Source of the DNA: Candidatus Acidiferrales bacterium
Lineage (GTDB): Bacteria; Acidobacteriota; Terriglobia; Acidoferrales; UBA7541
Assembly: GCA_030043155.1 (NCBI GenBank)
Contig: JASHYE010000402.1
Location: 1-6,717 of the forward strand
Length of the DNA stretch: 6,717 bases
Direction of reading: 5' to 3'
Under the pieces are notes generated by a model that saw nothing but the letters and a program-made list of their open reading frames with translations, did not search any database and had not been told where the DNA came from. Position numbers and translations under genes: made by a program. This document shows positions 1-5,644 of this stretch, one piece after another (the stretch's first letter is position 1; every line of letters begins with the position of its first letter).

Positions 1-6
1 GGCATC

Positions 7-1455
7 ATGCAGCAACAAGCCAAGCAGACCAAAAAGAATTTGACCTTTCTCTCCGCCGTAGAGATGGCGGAGGCGATTTCGAGTCGCGAAATAAAACCAA
101 CAAGTTTGGTCGAAGCCCATCTCGAACGCATTTCACGCCTGAACTCGCACCTCAACGCCTTCGTGCATCTCGATTTTGACGAAGCGCGTCGTCAAGCTGA
201 GCAAGCCGACGCAGCCCTGAAGTCCAACGCTGCATTAGGGCCGCTGCACGGAGTGCCGCTGACAATCAAAAGCTCAATCGATGTTGCGGGGTGGCCCGGC
301 AACTGCGGTTCGCGTCTGCGGGCTGACTATGTTGCGCAAAGCGACGCGCCCCTCGTTTCTCGCCTGCGCCGCGCTGGAGCTATCTTGCTCGGGAATACGA
401 ACGCTCCAGAGTTCCTCATGGCTTATGAAACCGACAATCGCCTTACCGGTCGCACGAATAACCCCTGGGATTTGAATCGAACGCCTGGCGGTTCAAGCGG
501 AGGGGAAGCGGCTGCGATCGCAGCGCGGTGCTCGGCGGGAGGCGTGGGCAGCGACGGCGGCGGATCAATTCGAATACCTGCTCACTACAGCGGTATATGT
601 GGCCTCAAGCCGAGTCCCGGGCGGATTCCTGCCACCGGACATTTTCCTGAGTCAGCCGGACCATTCGCATCCCTTGGAGTTGTCGGGCCAATGGCGCGAA
701 CCGTTGGCGATGTGAAGCTGCTCTTTGAAGTAATGGCCGGGCCGGACGATGGTGACCCCATGGCGGCGCCTGTGCCATTGCTTCCTCCACCCGAGCAGGA
801 GGTCCGCCAATTGCGCATCGGATTTTTCGAAGATGACGGCCAGACTCCCGTGATGCAAGAAACGCGCTCTGCGGTGCGTACAGCAGCTTCTGCTCTTCGG
901 GCCTCCGGTCACGTTGTCGACGCGTTTCTGCCGGACGAATTGCCATTAATACGCCGAATTTGGTGGAACCTTTTCGGTCGCGCCGGCCAGCTTGCATTGG
1001 GACCTTTGTACCAGGGAAGAGAAACGGAACTGAGCCCAATCTTGCAGCAGTTCATCGGAATCGTGCGCGCTGAACCGCCATTAACCGTCGACGAATTCAT
1101 GGAAACGCTGCTCGACCGTGACGCTGTTCGCATCCGCTTCCTTCGCCAGATGCAACAATACCCAATCCTCCTTTGTCCCGCATGCGCGATTCCGGCGTTC
1201 ATTCACGGCGAAAGAGAATGGGAAATCGATGGTCGCGCGGTCAATTACCTGGACGCGATGAGCTATTGCCAGTGGTTTAACGCGCTGGGCAATCCGGCGG
1301 TGGTGGTGCCCGTAGGACGCTCGCCCGAGGGGCTTCCGATCGGAGTGCAAGTCGTTGGCCGTCCATTCGCGGAAGAGACAGTGCTGGCGGTTGCGCGAGA
1401 GATTGAATCAAGCTGTGGCGATTGGACAGCACCGGCTCTTGCCCCGCTTGAATGA
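7..1455 (+). CDS. Amidase (amidase signature family hydrolase)
   Basis: This 482-residue protein should hydrolyse a carboxamide or ester bond in the cytosol; the substrate cannot be told from the sequence. The family's Ser-cisSer-Lys triad is complete. Lys88 lies in LTIKSS, the cis-Ser is Ser163 in the glycine/serine loop PGGSSGGEAAA, and the nucleophile is Ser187 in GSDGGGSIRIPA. The N-terminal helix (LSAVEMAEAI, then LVEAHLERI and LNAFV) and the C-terminal GNPAVVVPVG / GLPIGVQVVG strands are typical of the family, and the length is normal. There is no signal peptide. The frame is open back to base 1 and only six bases precede the first ATG, so the true start could lie upstream of the window, although this N-terminus fits the family well. 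It is not GatA with confidence, because no gatB or gatC neighbour is seen. It converges on the selenoprotein gene with a 46-base gap. Confidence 0.93.
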   Translation: MQQQAKQTKKNLTFLSAVEMAEAISSREIKPTSLVEAHLERISRLNSHLNAFVHLDFDEARRQAEQADAALKSNAALGPLHGVPLTIKSSIDVAGWPGNCGSRLRADYVAQSDAPLVSRLRRAGAILLGNTNAPEFLMAYETDNRLTGRTNNPWDLNRTPGGSSGGEAAAIAARCSAGGVGSDGGGSIRIPAHYSGICGLKPSPGRIPATGHFPESAGPFASLGVVGPMARTVGDVKLLFEVMAGPDDGDPMAAPVPLLPPPEQEVRQLRIGFFEDDGQTPVMQETRSAVRTAASALRASGHVVDAFLPDELPLIRRIWWNLFGRAGQLALGPLYQGRETELSPILQQFIGIVRAEPPLTVDEFMETLLDRDAVRIRFLRQMQQYPILLCPACAIPAFIHGEREWEIDGRAVNYLDAMSYCQWFNALGNPAVVVPVGRSPEGLPIGVQVVGRPFAEETVLAVAREIESSCGDWTAPALAPLE

Positions 1456-1478
1456 GCTCCACACAGAGACGGCTCATT
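1451..1478. terminator. Small inverted repeat between convergent genes, possible bidirectional terminator
   Basis: The arms AATGAGC (1451-1457) and GCTCATT (1472-1478) are perfectly complementary over 7 bases around a 14-base loop. The left arm overlaps the amidase stop codon. A hairpin here could end transcripts from both sides, but there is no T-tract on either strand, so the terminator role is weakly supported. Bases 1479-1501 show nothing else. Confidence 0.25.
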
Positions 1479-1501
1479 AGTCGCTTAGCGGATCCTGCGG
1501 C

Positions 1502-2224
1502 CTAGTGACCGCCGGCGTGGAAAGCCGATGATGCGGTCGCGGACTGTGGGAAGCGCCGCGCCAGCCACGCGCGCGCTTCTTCTGGATGGTAATTGAACGG
1601 TCCAAGCCCGCCACGATAAACGATCTTTCCCTGCTCATCGATGATGTAAATGCGTTCCGGCCAACCGCCATAAATGTGATCTGCGGTATTGCTCATCGGG
1701 TCGATGGCAAGCGGGATCGGAAAATGAAAGCGCGTAACGAAATCGTTGGCGATGGCCACACGCTGTGGAAACGTGGTCGGTTGCGGATAGCAGATGTTCT
1801 CCTTAACGTTTGAGGCCATCTGCCATTCGTCCTGCGGATGCGCCTCGCGAATATAGACGGTGAGGAAATTCGCCCGGTCTTTATAGTCGTTATATATGTT
1901 GACGAGATCTCCAATCTCGCGGCGGAACGGCGGTCAAGTGTAACTGCCAAAAATCAGGACCAACGGCTTTTTGCCGATCCACTCGTGAAGATAGCGCGCC
2001 GTGTGGCCGTCGAGTCCGTAAACCCGTGCGTCTGGAGCGGGATCGCCGACATGCAAATTGCCTTCATGCCACTCCGGAAGTGCGTAGCGAAGAAAGCCGT
2101 AAACGTCGCGCGGCCCGCCCATGAAATGGGCAAGAACGAAGTATGCAGCGAGGAGCAGCACAAGAAACGCAGCGAGAACCCACTTCCAAACGGAACGCCT
2201 CTGACCCCACACGCTTTTGGTCAT
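1502..2224 (-). CDS. Iodothyronine deiodinase-like selenoprotein, TGA at 1934-1936 read as Sec97
   Basis: Read through one in-frame TGA, this is a single 240-residue thioredoxin-fold selenoprotein. Residues 13-33 form a hydrophobic anchor or signal segment after a basic N-terminus, so the catalytic domain is probably periplasmic. GDPAPDARVYGLDG (60-73) opens the redoxin fold. PLVLIFGSYTUPPFR (87-101) matches the deiodinase active site, with U at the TGA. FLTVYIREAH (120-129) carries the conserved histidine, 32 residues after Sec; from memory human DIO1 has the same spacing (Sec126, His158). PERIYIIDEQGKIVYRG (189-205) and GPFNYHPEEARAWL (208-221) complete the family signature. Tyr95 replaces the Cys or Ala seen in animal enzymes. 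Cys145 is the only cysteine. The ATG at 2224 follows an in-frame TAG five codons upstream, so it is the first usable ATG; there is no Shine-Dalgarno. The family reaction is reductive dehalogenation or another thiol/selenol redox step; the bacterial substrate is unknown. The alternative is a nonsense-disrupted gene, which I think unlikely. Confidence 0.9.
1902..1920 (-). promoter_or_regulatory. Bacterial SECIS hairpin downstream of the UGA
   Basis: On the coding strand the bases GCGAGAU (1920-1914) pair with AUCUCGU (1908-1902) over 7 bp, including one G-U at the base, around the loop UGGAG (1913-1909). There are 20 bases between the UGA and the loop, and a G is in the second loop position (a GGA triloop if the U-G closes). 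As I know it, the bacterial SECIS consensus is a stem-loop just 3' of the UGA, with about 16-37 bases to the apical loop and a G in its first two positions. This hairpin meets it. Its role would be to recruit SelB with Sec-tRNA. The stem is inside the coding region, spanning codons for Arg102 to Val108. No bulged U like that of E. coli fdhF is obvious. Confidence 0.8.
1934..1936 (-). other. Selenocysteine codon (in-frame TGA, Sec97)
   Basis: The TGA lies between ACT (Thr96) and CCG (Pro98), exactly where deiodinases carry catalytic Sec. The frame and the family similarity continue on both sides without a shift. TGA is used as a true stop by the amidase, aminotransferase, carbinolamine dehydratase and TolC-like genes in this window, and tryptophan is TGG, so a reassigned genetic code is not the explanation. 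Confidence 0.88.
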
Positions 2225-2233
2225 GCTTAGTGG

Positions 2234-2263
2234 AATCTAACGCCGTTGCATTGGAAGTGTCAA
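2234..2263 (-). promoter_or_regulatory. Putative sigma-70 promoter of the selenoprotein gene
   Basis: On the minus strand a perfect -35 box TTGACA (2263-2258) is followed after 18 bases by TAGATT (2239-2234), a 4/6 match to the -10 consensus that keeps the A at -11 and the final T. Initiation about 7 bases further on would fall near 2227, only 2-3 bases before the ATG. The transcript would then be nearly leaderless, which agrees with the absence of a Shine-Dalgarno sequence. The rest of the divergent spacer (2264-2364) shows no other clear signal. Confidence 0.5.
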
Positions 2264-2364
2264 TCGAGCCCCATTTGCCTTCAGCGGAGCCAAAATGAAT
2301 TCGCTTAGCGCTCTTCTTGTTTCCGAAGATTGCAAACCGCGCGTCTCGCGCCCACAATAAAGTC

Positions 2365-2571
2365 ATGTTCACGGAAGGCCAGCTCGTCCGCGTCAATCTC
2401 GCTGGAATCGAAGCCGGAGGCGTGCTCTTTCATGCCGCCGTCACCGACGCCGTCGGCAAAATTGTTCGTCAAACATCCACCCAGCCCTCCAAGTATCTCG
2501 TCCATCTTCTTTTTTCCTTCAAAGGCGTCAACGAAGTCGAAGTGGACGAAGACCGCATTCGCACAGGCTGA
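2365..2571 (+). CDS. Small protein of unknown function, 68 aa
   Basis: I do not recognise this protein. It runs from MFTEGQLVRVNLAG to VDEDRIRTG and looks real: codons end mostly in C or G, as in neighbouring genes, and the predicted pattern is short alternating beta strands (QLVRVNL, VLFHAAVTD, YLVHLLFSF, NEVEVDEDRI), suggestive of a small SH3-like or OB-like barrel. There is no signal peptide, no membrane segment and no cysteine. The frame is open back to an ATG at 2317 (84 aa), but the first 16 residues of that version look non-coding and match nothing, so the ATG at 2365 is preferred. No clear Shine-Dalgarno precedes either start. It lies divergently from the selenoprotein gene and about 110 bases before the aminotransferase gene. 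Confidence 0.62.
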   Translation: MFTEGQLVRVNLAGIEAGGVLFHAAVTDAVGKIVRQTSTQPSKYLVHLLFSFKGVNEVEVDEDRIRTG

Positions 2572-2619
2572 AACGCGAAGACAAAGTCTTTTCCTGTCGC
2601 GAAGTATTCTTGCGCGTGT

Positions 2620-2648
2620 ATTCGTGTTCGGTCCGGATGCGCTACAAT
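2620..2648 (+). promoter_or_regulatory. Putative -10 element upstream of the aminotransferase gene
   Basis: TACAAT (2643-2648) matches the -10 consensus at 5 of 6 positions. The matching -35 region around 2620-2626 (ATTCGTG) is poor. Initiation near 2655 would give a leader of about 26 bases containing the ribosome binding site GAGG. Bases 2572-2619 hold nothing else that I can see. Confidence 0.4.
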
Positions 2649-2680
2649 AGCGCACGGCTTTGAAGGTTATACGAGGTTAA

Positions 2681-3556
2681 ATGCTCCACAAATTCGTCTT
2701 CCATAACACCAAACTGATTCCTTTCGAAGAGTCGCAACTTTCTGCAGGGCAAGCCGGCCTCTTCAATGGCTGGGGCTTGTTCACCGGCTTGCACATATTT
2801 GACGGCCTGCCTTTCGCTTTTGAGCGCCACTGGAAGCGCCTCGAAAAAGATGCCGCCCGCACGCACTGTCCGTTTCCATTTGAAGCTGCCAAAGTCCTCG
2901 GCCATTTGCACGAAGTTCTTCAGGCGAATCATGTGATCGAAGGATGCGCCCGCATTTATGTCATCTACAATCAAATCGGCCATTGGCGCGGCGATGGAGA
3001 TTTTCCCAAAGTCGATCTGCTTCTCTGCAGCGCCGACTTGCCCGCTTTTCGCCAGCCTGCCCGTTTGAATCTTCGCGAACACGGCCGCCACGCCGCTTCT
3101 CCGCTCGCCGGAGTCAAAGTCACTTCCTGGCTCAATAACGTCTGGAATCTCTACGAAGCCCAGCAGGGCGGCTACGACGAAGTCGTGCTGTTGAATGAGC
3201 GCGGCGAAGTCGCCGAATGCACCTCCGCCAATATCTTTTGCGTCCACGGCGGACGCGTGCTCACTCCCGCCCTCAACTCAGGATGCCTCGAAGGAATCAC
3301 GCGCAGCGTTCTGCTGGAAATCAGTTCGCGCGCGGGAATCGCATGTGAAGAGGCGGTTCTCCACTCCTCCGATTTGTTTTCTTCCGATGAAGTCTTTATC
3401 TCTTCGTCGAATCGGAATCTCCTCGCAGTCGGCGAAATTGCCGGCCATCGCTACGCGAACGCGCCCGGTCCAGTGACCAAGCGCTTGGACGACGCATTCT
3501 CCAGTTACATCCGCGAATATCTTGCGGAACATTCGCCTCGCGCGACCGCCCGCTGA
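2681..3556 (+). CDS. Aminotransferase class IV (branched-chain aminotransferase / aminodeoxychorismate lyase-like)
   Basis: This 291-residue cytosolic PLP enzyme belongs to fold-type IV. The catalytic lysine should be Lys146 in AGVKVTSWLNNV. It is followed by GYDEVVLLNERGEVAE with Glu179, then CTSANIF and the phosphate-binding GITR (205-208), all at family spacing. The N-terminal domain has the GLFNGWGLFTGLHIFDGLPFAF region and the HWKRL helix (50-54). The length is typical. The family includes branched-chain aminotransferase (IlvE), D-amino-acid aminotransferase and 4-amino-4-deoxychorismate lyase (PabC), and the visible motifs do not separate these. The ECTSANIF form recalls PabC and divergent IlvE-like proteins, but no folate or branched-chain genes adjoin it. 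GAGG four bases before the ATG at 2681 supports the start. The 201-residue open frame on the opposite strand is its shadow. Confidence 0.9.
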   Translation: MLHKFVFHNTKLIPFEESQLSAGQAGLFNGWGLFTGLHIFDGLPFAFERHWKRLEKDAARTHCPFPFEAAKVLGHLHEVLQANHVIEGCARIYVIYNQIGHWRGDGDFPKVDLLLCSADLPAFRQPARLNLREHGRHAASPLAGVKVTSWLNNVWNLYEAQQGGYDEVVLLNERGEVAECTSANIFCVHGGRVLTPALNSGCLEGITRSVLLEISSRAGIACEEAVLHSSDLFSSDEVFISSSNRNLLAVGEIAGHRYANAPGPVTKRLDDAFSSYIREYLAEHSPRATAR

Positions 3557-3560
3557 TTTT

Positions 3561-3677
3561 ATGAATTCCTCTCTCTTGCGACTCAGGATCTTCGGCCTTC
3601 TTCGCGAGGAATATTTGCAGGTCCTGCAAGCGATTGCCCACGACAGCGCTGGAGCGCACGCACATCTTGAAAATTGA
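3561..3677 (+). CDS. Possible 38-residue small ORF
   Basis: A short frame starts with ATG four bases after the aminotransferase stop and encodes MNSSLLRLRIFGLLREEY and a further 20 residues. The codons look like those of neighbouring genes and part of the product could form an amphipathic helix. There is no Shine-Dalgarno other than sequence inside the preceding gene, and the opposite strand has an equally plausible frame, so this may be chance. No family is recognised. Confidence 0.25.
   Translation: MNSSLLRLRIFGLLREEYLQVLQAIAHDSAGAHAHLEN
3615..3629. repeat. 15-base perfect inverted repeat
   Basis: TTGCAGG and CCTGCAA flank a single central T. It lies about 90 bases upstream of the carbinolamine dehydratase start. 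It could be a small operator for that gene or a chance palindrome inside the doubtful small ORF; nothing else links it to a regulator. Confidence 0.25.
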
Positions 3678-3703
3678 ATCCATCGCGATTACCTGTGAAT
3701 CAA

Positions 3704-3714
3704 AGGAAAGGGGA
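3704..3714 (+). promoter_or_regulatory. Strong ribosome binding site of phhB
   Basis: The purine run AAGGAAAGGGGA lies just before the ATG at 3720 at good spacing. It selects this ATG over the TTG three bases upstream. It is the best Shine-Dalgarno sequence in the window. Confidence 0.65.
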
Positions 3715-3719
3715 TTTTG

Positions 3720-4043
3720 ATGAGCGAATTAGCCAGCAAGACTTGCGTGCCATGTCGCGGCGGTGTTCCGCCCATGAAAGGCGGTGAACTCAATGGCTAC
3801 CTCAATCAAGTGAAAGGATGGAAGGCCGTCAATGAGCATCACCTGACCAAGTCTTTCACGTTTCCGGATTTCAAACAGGCGCTTGCTTTCGTGAACCGAG
3901 TGGGAGCTATCGCGGAAGAACAGGGCCATCATCCCGACATTCTGCTTACGTGGGGCAAAGCCGAAGTGACCACGTGGACGCACAAGATCGACGGCCTGAC
4001 CGAGAGCGATTTTATCCTCGCTGCCAAGATTGATCAACTCTGA
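3720..4043 (+). CDS. phhB: Pterin-4a-carbinolamine dehydratase
   Basis: This 107-residue protein dehydrates 4a-hydroxytetrahydrobiopterin to quinonoid dihydropterin, the recycling step that serves aromatic amino acid hydroxylases. The family signature is complete: EEQGHHPDILLTW with the active-site His-His-Pro, then THKIDGLTESDF with the later conserved histidine and aspartate. The N-terminal CVPCRGG pair of cysteines followed by PPM is common in bacterial members. The purine-rich AAAGGAAAGGGG ends about 6 bases before the ATG at 3720, which is the preferred start; an in-frame TTG at 3717 would add one residue. No phenylalanine hydroxylase gene is in the window, so its partner is unknown. Such stand-alone members may instead serve molybdopterin or general pterin metabolism; that part is inference. 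Confidence 0.93.
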   Translation: MSELASKTCVPCRGGVPPMKGGELNGYLNQVKGWKAVNEHHLTKSFTFPDFKQALAFVNRVGAIAEEQGHHPDILLTWGKAEVTTWTHKIDGLTESDFILAAKIDQL

Positions 4044-4059
4044 CCATTTCGCGAAATGG
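4044..4059. repeat. 16-base perfect palindrome directly after the phhB stop
   Basis: CCATTTCGCGAAATGG begins at the first base after the TGA. As RNA it can form a 6-bp stem with a CGCG loop. It is placed like a terminator but has no T-tract after it; it might act with the larger inverted repeat just downstream. Confidence 0.5.
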
Positions 4060-4062
4060 CCA

Positions 4063-4125
4063 CGGCTTGGACAGCATCCGCATCCAAAAGTGGAATTTGA
4101 AAGTCGCTGGCCGTTGTCCAAGCCG
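4063..4125. repeat. Long-arm inverted repeat, possible terminator or palindromic intergenic element
   Basis: The left arm CGGCTTGGACAGC (4063-4075) pairs with GTTGTCCAAGCCG (4113-4125) over 13 bp with one G-U. The 37-base interior holds a small TCCA/TGGA hairpin (4083-4094) and a GCATCC direct repeat (4074-4085). There is no T-tract. It could be a factor-assisted terminator of phhB, a processed RNA structure or a dispersed palindromic element; one copy cannot distinguish these. Confidence 0.5.
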
Positions 4126-4146
4126 GGTTCGGTAACAAAGGCGCTC

Positions 4147-4174
4147 TTGACATCTGCGCGGGTAATATTAAACT
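4147..4174 (+). promoter_or_regulatory. Promoter of the efflux operon
   Basis: A perfect -35 box TTGACA (4147-4152) is followed after 16 bases by TAAACT (4169-4174), a 4/6 match to the -10 consensus. Initiation near 4181 would leave about 16 bases before the ATG at 4197. The -10 box lies inside the palindromic operator, which suits repression by blocking RNA polymerase. Confidence 0.6.
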
Positions 4175-4190
4175 AACCAGTTAGTTAAAT
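4167..4190. promoter_or_regulatory. TetR-type operator palindrome over the -10 region
   Basis: The core AACTAAC-CA-GTTAGTT (4171-4186) is a perfect inverted repeat with a two-base centre. It extends to 11-base arms (ATTAAACTAAC / GTTAGTTAAAT) with a single mismatch. Palindromes of this size and AT-rich type over the -10 box of multidrug efflux operons are typical TetR/AcrR-family operators. No regulator gene is in the window, so the repressor is unknown; naming the family is inference. Confidence 0.65.
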
Positions 4191-4196
4191 AATTCA

Positions 4197-5630
4197 ATGT
4201 CGAGAAAAATGGATCTTCAGGAAAGCAGGACGTTTCGTTCAGTTCTTTTTCGCGCCGTAGTCGCTGCCGAAAAGCGCTGTTCGCTGGGCGCTCTGGCGCC
4301 ATTTCTCGCGGCGTTTTTCCTTGCTTTGCCCGTGCCGACACTTGCGCAGCAGCCTCCGTTGCAATCTTCATCGCCAGCTTCATTGATGGTCCAGCTCAAC
4401 CTGCAGCAGGCGGTGCAAATGGCGCTGAAGCAGAATCCCACTGTCCAAATCGCCGTTCTCAATCTTGCCGAAAGTCACGAGCAAAGCAACATCGCGCTTT
4501 CCCAATTGCTGCCGCAGGCCGATTTCAACATCTCCGATCGTGCGCTGCGAGAGAACATTCAAGCCTCCATCGGCCTCAGCATTCCCGGAGTGCCCACGGC
4601 CGTCGGCCCATTCCAGGTTTTCCAATTCGGCTCGGACTTCTCTGCGCCGATTTTCGATCTGTCGCTGTGGCGCGAATGGCAATCTTCCCGGAAAAATATC
4701 AGCAGCGCCGATGCGCAGCGGCTATCCGTCAGGGAACAAATCGTCCTCATGGTCGTCTCTCAGTATCTCGATTGCCTCCGCTCAGCCGCCGAGATCAGCG
4801 CCGCGCAAGCGCAAGTCGACTTGGCTCAGGCGCTCTACGATCAGGCTTCAGATATGGAAAAACACGGCGCCGCCACCAGTGTGGATGCGCTCCGCGCCAA
4901 CGTGGAGCTGCAAAACGAAAAGCAGCAGTTGATCATCGCCCAAACCAACCAAAAAATCGCGCTATTCGGACTGGCAAAGCTGTTGAACATCAGCCCCACC
5001 GAACAAATCACCCTCTCGGATCAGCTCAGTTTTTTTCAAACGCCTTCGCTCGATATCAGCCAGAGCCTCGCCGATGCCTATCAGTCGCGGCCCGAGATCA
5101 AGCAGTTACTCGCCGAGCAGCAGGCCCTCAAGTATCAAAAGTCAGCCGACAGGGAATCGCGCTTGCCCGCGCTGACCTTCAGTGGAAATTACGAGCAGCA
5201 GGGAATTTCCAGCAGCACCATAATTCCCACCTATGTCTACGAAGCTGGCATTTCCTTGCCTCTTTTTACCGGCGGTCGTATTCATGCCGACATCGCGCGC
5301 GATCAGCTTGAACTCGAAAAGATCAGTCAAAACTTGCAGGACGAGAAAAATGAAATCGCTCTCGAAGTGGAAACCGCCGCTGCCCAGCTCGAATCTGCTC
5401 AGAATCAGGTGCAGGTGGCCAATCTCGGCGATGAGTTGGCCAAACAGGAAGTGCAGCAGTCCCGCGATCGATTTCAGGCTGGCGTTGCCGATAACATCGA
5501 AGTCGTCACCGCGCAAAACGCTCTGGCGCGCGCCGACGAAAATCGCATCGCTGCGCTCTATCAATATAATCAGTCTCGCGCTGAACTCGCGCGAGCCGTC
5601 GGAAGGATTGAGTCCCTTTATATAAAATGA
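4197..5630 (+). CDS. TolC-family outer membrane efflux protein
   Basis: This 477-residue protein should form the trimeric outer-membrane channel and periplasmic tunnel of an efflux or secretion system. The N-terminus has a signal peptide with a hydrophobic core at about 29-49 and likely cleavage after TLA (residue 50, before QQPP). Two outer-membrane-efflux repeats follow. The first begins at LNLQQAVQMALKQNP (67-81) and includes GAATSVDALRANVELQNEK near 223; the second ends with GVADNIEVVTAQNALARADENR from residue 429 and the ELARAVG terminus. The long helices between are rich in Gln, Ala and Glu, as in TolC. The length is normal for the family. The ATG at 4197 has no Shine-Dalgarno; ATG 4209 is an alternative that keeps the signal peptide. 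The stop overlaps an ATG of the adaptor gene as ATGA, so the two are co-expressed. Confidence 0.93.
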   Translation: MSRKMDLQESRTFRSVLFRAVVAAEKRCSLGALAPFLAAFFLALPVPTLAQQPPLQSSSPASLMVQLNLQQAVQMALKQNPTVQIAVLNLAESHEQSNIALSQLLPQADFNISDRALRENIQASIGLSIPGVPTAVGPFQVFQFGSDFSAPIFDLSLWREWQSSRKNISSADAQRLSVREQIVLMVVSQYLDCLRSAAEISAAQAQVDLAQALYDQASDMEKHGAATSVDALRANVELQNEKQQLIIAQTNQKIALFGLAKLLNISPTEQITLSDQLSFFQTPSLDISQSLADAYQSRPEIKQLLAEQQALKYQKSADRESRLPALTFSGNYEQQGISSSTIIPTYVYEAGISLPLFTGGRIHADIARDQLELEKISQNLQDEKNEIALEVETAAAQLESAQNQVQVANLGDELAKQEVQQSRDRFQAGVADNIEVVTAQNALARADENRIAALYQYNQSRAELARAVGRIESLYIK

Positions 5631-5636
5631 AAGAGG
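5631..5636 (+). promoter_or_regulatory. Ribosome binding site selecting the internal ATG of the adaptor gene
   Basis: AAGAGG lies 8 bases before the ATG at 5645. The earlier in-frame ATG at 5627, which overlaps the TolC-like stop as ATGA, has no such site in front of it. This favours 5645 as the main start, with 5627 possible through translational coupling. Confidence 0.5.
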
Positions 5637-5644
5637 TTGCTTCA

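Noticed and set aside
1502..1819. A separate 105-residue gene and a truncated 96-residue membrane redoxin (1934-2224)
   Set aside because: The two lie in one phase, the 38 codons between them are open and deiodinase-like, and the single TGA falls exactly on the family's catalytic Sec with a SECIS hairpin after it. Pseudogene or sequencing error is less likely.
1502..2224. TGA read as tryptophan (altered genetic code)
   Set aside because: Several other genes in the window end at TGA exactly where their families end, and TGG is used for tryptophan.
1838..2230. A 130-residue plus-strand frame opposite the selenoprotein gene
   Set aside because: It is antisense to strongly conserved coding sequence and its product resembles no family.
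2642..3247. A 201-residue minus-strand frame
   Set aside because: It is a shadow of the class IV aminotransferase gene, whose catalytic motifs are all on the plus strand.
3396..3683. A 95-residue minus-strand frame over the aminotransferase 3' end
   Set aside because: Most of it is antisense to the conserved C-terminal domain; only its first 40 or so codons lie in the spacer and they match nothing I know.
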